Shown here one piece after another: positions 5,489-6,921 of a DNA stretch of 6,921 bases. The notes beneath the pieces are model-generated. The model was given only the letters and a program-made list of their open reading frames with translations, searched no databases and was not told the DNA's origin. How positions within the stretch are numbered: the first letter of the stretch is position 1; each line of letters begins with the position of its first letter. The position numbers and the translations under genes are program-made. This DNA is from Anaerolineales bacterium (lineage in GTDB: Bacteria; Chloroflexota; Anaerolineae; Anaerolineales; Villigracilaceae). The DNA lies in assembly GCA_016789485.1 (NCBI GenBank), contig JAEURE010000142.1:1-6921 (forward strand), in the 5' to 3' direction.

Positions 5489-6400
5489 ATGGAATTAGCA
5501 TTGATCGGTTTAGGAAAAATGGGATTGAACATGGCGACCCGCCTCGTGCGCGGCGGCCATAAGGTAGTTGGTTACGCCCGTACAAAAGAAAGTGTGGATG
5601 CTGCCATCCAAAATGGCGCAGAAGGCGCACACTCTCTGGAAGAAGCAGTCGGCAAGTTGAGCTCTTCCCCAAAAATTGTCTGGGTGATGGTGCCTTCTGG
5701 AAAGACCACCACAGAGACCATTGAAAAGGTGTCAGCACTTTTGAATAAAGGCGACATCATCATCGACGGCGGCAACTCGAATTACAAAGAAACCATCGCC
5801 CACGCCGCCATGCTCGAAGCCAAAGGTATTGACTTTGTAGACTGCGGAACCAGCGGCGGCATTTGGGGGCTCACCGAAGGCTACAGTCTGATGATCGGCG
5901 GAAAGCTTGAAGTCACTGAAAAGCTGCGTCCCATCTTTGAGACTCTCGCTCCAGGCAAAGACCTCGGCTGGGGACGTGTCGGTCCGCACGGCGCAGGTCA
6001 CTACGTAAAGATGGTTCATAACGGAATCGAATACGGTATGATGCAAGCCTTTGCTGAAGGCTTTGGCATTCTAAAAGCCAAAAAAGAATTTGATATGGAC
6101 CTCGCGCAGATCTCGCATATCTGGCAGAACGGCAGCGTTGTCCGCTCGTGGCTGCTGGACCTCGCAGCCAACGCCCTCGATGAAGACACCGAGCTGAAAG
6201 ACATCAAGCCCTGGGTTGCAGACTCCGGCGAAGGCCGCTGGACCGTTTTTGAATCCATCGATCTCGACGTCCCTGCCCCGATCATCACCCTTGCGCTGCA
6301 AATGCGTTTCGCCAGCCGCGACGAAGAAAATTATCCCGCCCGCATGTTGGCAGCCCTGCGCAATCAATTCGGCGGCCACGCCATAAAGAAAGCGGAATAG
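5489..6400 (+). CDS. gnd: 6-phosphogluconate dehydrogenase, decarboxylating, short (about 300 aa) form
   Basis: 303 residues: the short bacterial form of 6-phosphogluconate dehydrogenase (GndA/YqeC type), about two thirds the length of the E. coli/eukaryotic enzyme. It oxidatively decarboxylates 6-phosphogluconate to ribulose 5-phosphate in the cytoplasm. An N-terminal Rossmann fold (about 1-165) shows GLGKMG (7-12), VMVPSG (66-71), IIIDGGNSNY (90-99) and the substrate signature CGTSGGIWG (119-127). The helical C-terminal domain carries KMVHNGIEYGMMQ (174-186), with the expected catalytic Lys174 and Glu181, and GEGRWT (247-252). After the second beta strand it reads GYARTKES, with Arg31 where NADP-dependent enzymes carry the arginine that contacts the 2'-phosphate; short forms are often NAD-dependent, so coenzyme choice is open. 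The start is ATG at 5489 with a strong ribosome site. It lies between pgl and zwf. Confidence 0.95.
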   Translation: MELALIGLGKMGLNMATRLVRGGHKVVGYARTKESVDAAIQNGAEGAHSLEEAVGKLSSSPKIVWVMVPSGKTTTETIEKVSALLNKGDIIIDGGNSNYKETIAHAAMLEAKGIDFVDCGTSGGIWGLTEGYSLMIGGKLEVTEKLRPIFETLAPGKDLGWGRVGPHGAGHYVKMVHNGIEYGMMQAFAEGFGILKAKKEFDMDLAQISHIWQNGSVVRSWLLDLAANALDEDTELKDIKPWVADSGEGRWTVFESIDLDVPAPIITLALQMRFASRDEENYPARMLAALRNQFGGHAIKKAE

Positions 6401-6403
6401 CAA

Positions 6404-6469
6404 GACAATAGACGCTGAACAGTAGACCGTGGGAAACACTCCATTGTCTATCGTCCATCGTCCACGGTC
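6404..6469. repeat. 66-bp palindrome with 7-bp periodic GAC/GTC units, gnd-zwf spacer
   Basis: The left arm has GAC or its variant AAC at 6404, 6411, 6418 and 6425. The right arm has GTC at 6446, 6453, 6460 and 6467. All steps are exactly 7 bases, and the two series mirror about 6436.5. Right-arm units read GTCTATC, GTCCATC and GTCCACG; the complement of the left arm reads GTCTACT, GTTCAGC and GTCTATT. Two other perfect pairings exist: GACCGTGG (6425-6432) with CCACGGTC (6462-6469), and AGACAAT (6403-6409) with ATTGTCT (6443-6449). They cross one another, so they are alternatives or a pseudoknot. The element fills nearly the whole 77-base spacer and ends 8 bases before the zwf ATG. It resembles dispersed palindromes I recall from Anaerolineae genomes. 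Confidence 0.75.
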
Positions 6470-6477
6470 ATTTACCT

Positions 6478-6921
6478 ATGAACACTTTACCCAATAATGG
6501 TTTATTAACTACGATCATCATCTTCGGCGCATCCGGCGATCTGACCCAACGCAAGTTGATCCCATCCCTGTTCAACTTATTCCGCAAGCGCCGCACCCCC
6601 AGGCACTTCCAGATCGTCGGCTTTGGCGGCACCGCTTTCACCGATGAGCAGTTCCGCGAGCATTTACATACGGGCATGAAGGAATATGCAGGCTACGAAT
6701 TTACTGATGAAGAGTGGAATATCTTTGCGCCCAATCTGCACTATCTTTCCGGGAAATATACCGAAGCGAACGATTTCAAAAAACTTGCCGAAACGCTTAC
6801 CAAATTGGAAAACGGCGAAGCCAACCGTCTCTTCTATATGGCACTCCCGCCAACTTTATTCCCAGCCATTATCGATAATCTCGATGCTTCAGGTCAATTG
6901 CACGAGAATGGAGCCTGGCGG
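6478..6921 (+). CDS. zwf: Glucose-6-phosphate dehydrogenase, N-terminal part
   Basis: Partial: 148 codons are present and the gene runs off the right edge. Zwf oxidises glucose 6-phosphate to 6-phosphogluconolactone, the entry step of the oxidative pentose phosphate pathway, in the cytoplasm. The N-terminus has the hallmark coenzyme-binding block TIIIFGASGDLTQRKLIPSLFNL around residues 12-34 (GASGDL at 17-22), then QIVGFGGTAFTDEQFR (45-60) and RLFYMALPP (117-125). The substrate and catalytic region (RIDHYLGKE type) lies beyond the window. In many Zwf proteins the segment after the second strand reads G-x-A-R, where Arg contacts the NADP 2'-phosphate; here it reads GFGG, with Gly51 at that place. 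The ATG at 6478 matches the usual N-terminus, but no Shine-Dalgarno sequence precedes it; the spacer is taken up by the palindromic repeat. It is the third gene of the pgl-gnd-zwf cluster. Confidence 0.95.
   Translation, partial: MNTLPNNGLLTTIIIFGASGDLTQRKLIPSLFNLFRKRRTPRHFQIVGFGGTAFTDEQFREHLHTGMKEYAGYEFTDEEWNIFAPNLHYLSGKYTEANDFKKLAETLTKLENGEANRLFYMALPPTLFPAIIDNLDASGQLHENGAWR

Noticed and set aside
5148..5738. 196-codon minus-strand open frame across the pgl end, the repeat and the gnd start
   Set aside because: It is antisense to two certain genes and runs through a non-coding repeat. Its translation resembles no known protein, and the repeat simply lacks stops in this frame.
6071..6439. 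122-codon minus-strand open frame
   Set aside because: It is antisense to the well-conserved gnd C-terminal domain and starts inside the palindromic repeat.
6404..6469. CRISPR repeat or short array
   Set aside because: The periodicity is 7 bases with no spacers and mirror symmetry, which does not fit direct repeats separated by unique spacers.

Overview
The window looks like ordinary chromosome from a free-living bacterium of moderate GC content. The most likely group is Chloroflexota, class Anaerolineae. This rests on the overall look of the proteins and on two intergenic repeats of a kind I associate with those genomes: a GTCATTGCGA-ended inverted repeat and a heptad-phased GTCTATC/GTCCATC palindrome. 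The assignment is inference, not proof. There are seven protein genes, two of them cut by the window edges, and no RNA gene, CRISPR array or transposase.

The left two thirds (1-4576) is read on the minus strand. In transcription order it holds an AlkZ/YcaQ-related winged-helix protein (3722-4576), a polytopic membrane protein resembling GT-C glycosyltransferases (2053-3660), a soluble PAS-PAS-GGDEF diguanylate cyclase (543-1973), and the N-terminal 180 codons of a GckA/MOFRL-type glycerate 2-kinase (1-540). The cyclase and kinase are separated by only 2 bases and are probably co-transcribed. The other genes have short spacers, each with a candidate promoter.

The right third (4618-6921) is a plus-strand oxidative pentose phosphate cluster: pgl (6-phosphogluconolactonase), gnd (short-form 6-phosphogluconate dehydrogenase) and the start of zwf (glucose-6-phosphate dehydrogenase). 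Together these convert glucose 6-phosphate to ribulose 5-phosphate with two reducing equivalents. A compact divergent promoter region (4577-4617) separates the cluster from the AlkZ-like gene. Two unrelated palindromic repeats sit in the two spacers of the cluster: a 117-bp MITE-like element between pgl and gnd, and a 66-bp palindrome with a strict 7-bp period between gnd and zwf. The second ends 8 bases before the zwf start codon.

I do not see a clearly new multi-gene system. The points most worth a second look are the 7-bp-phased palindrome at the zwf start, the MITE-like element inside the operon, the tandem duplicated sensor module of the cyclase, the Arg-to-Gly change at the expected NADP contact of Zwf, and the mirrored -10 boxes in the divergent spacer. 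No gene-free stretch exceeds 300 bases; the longest is the 157-base pgl-gnd spacer, which is mostly the repeat.
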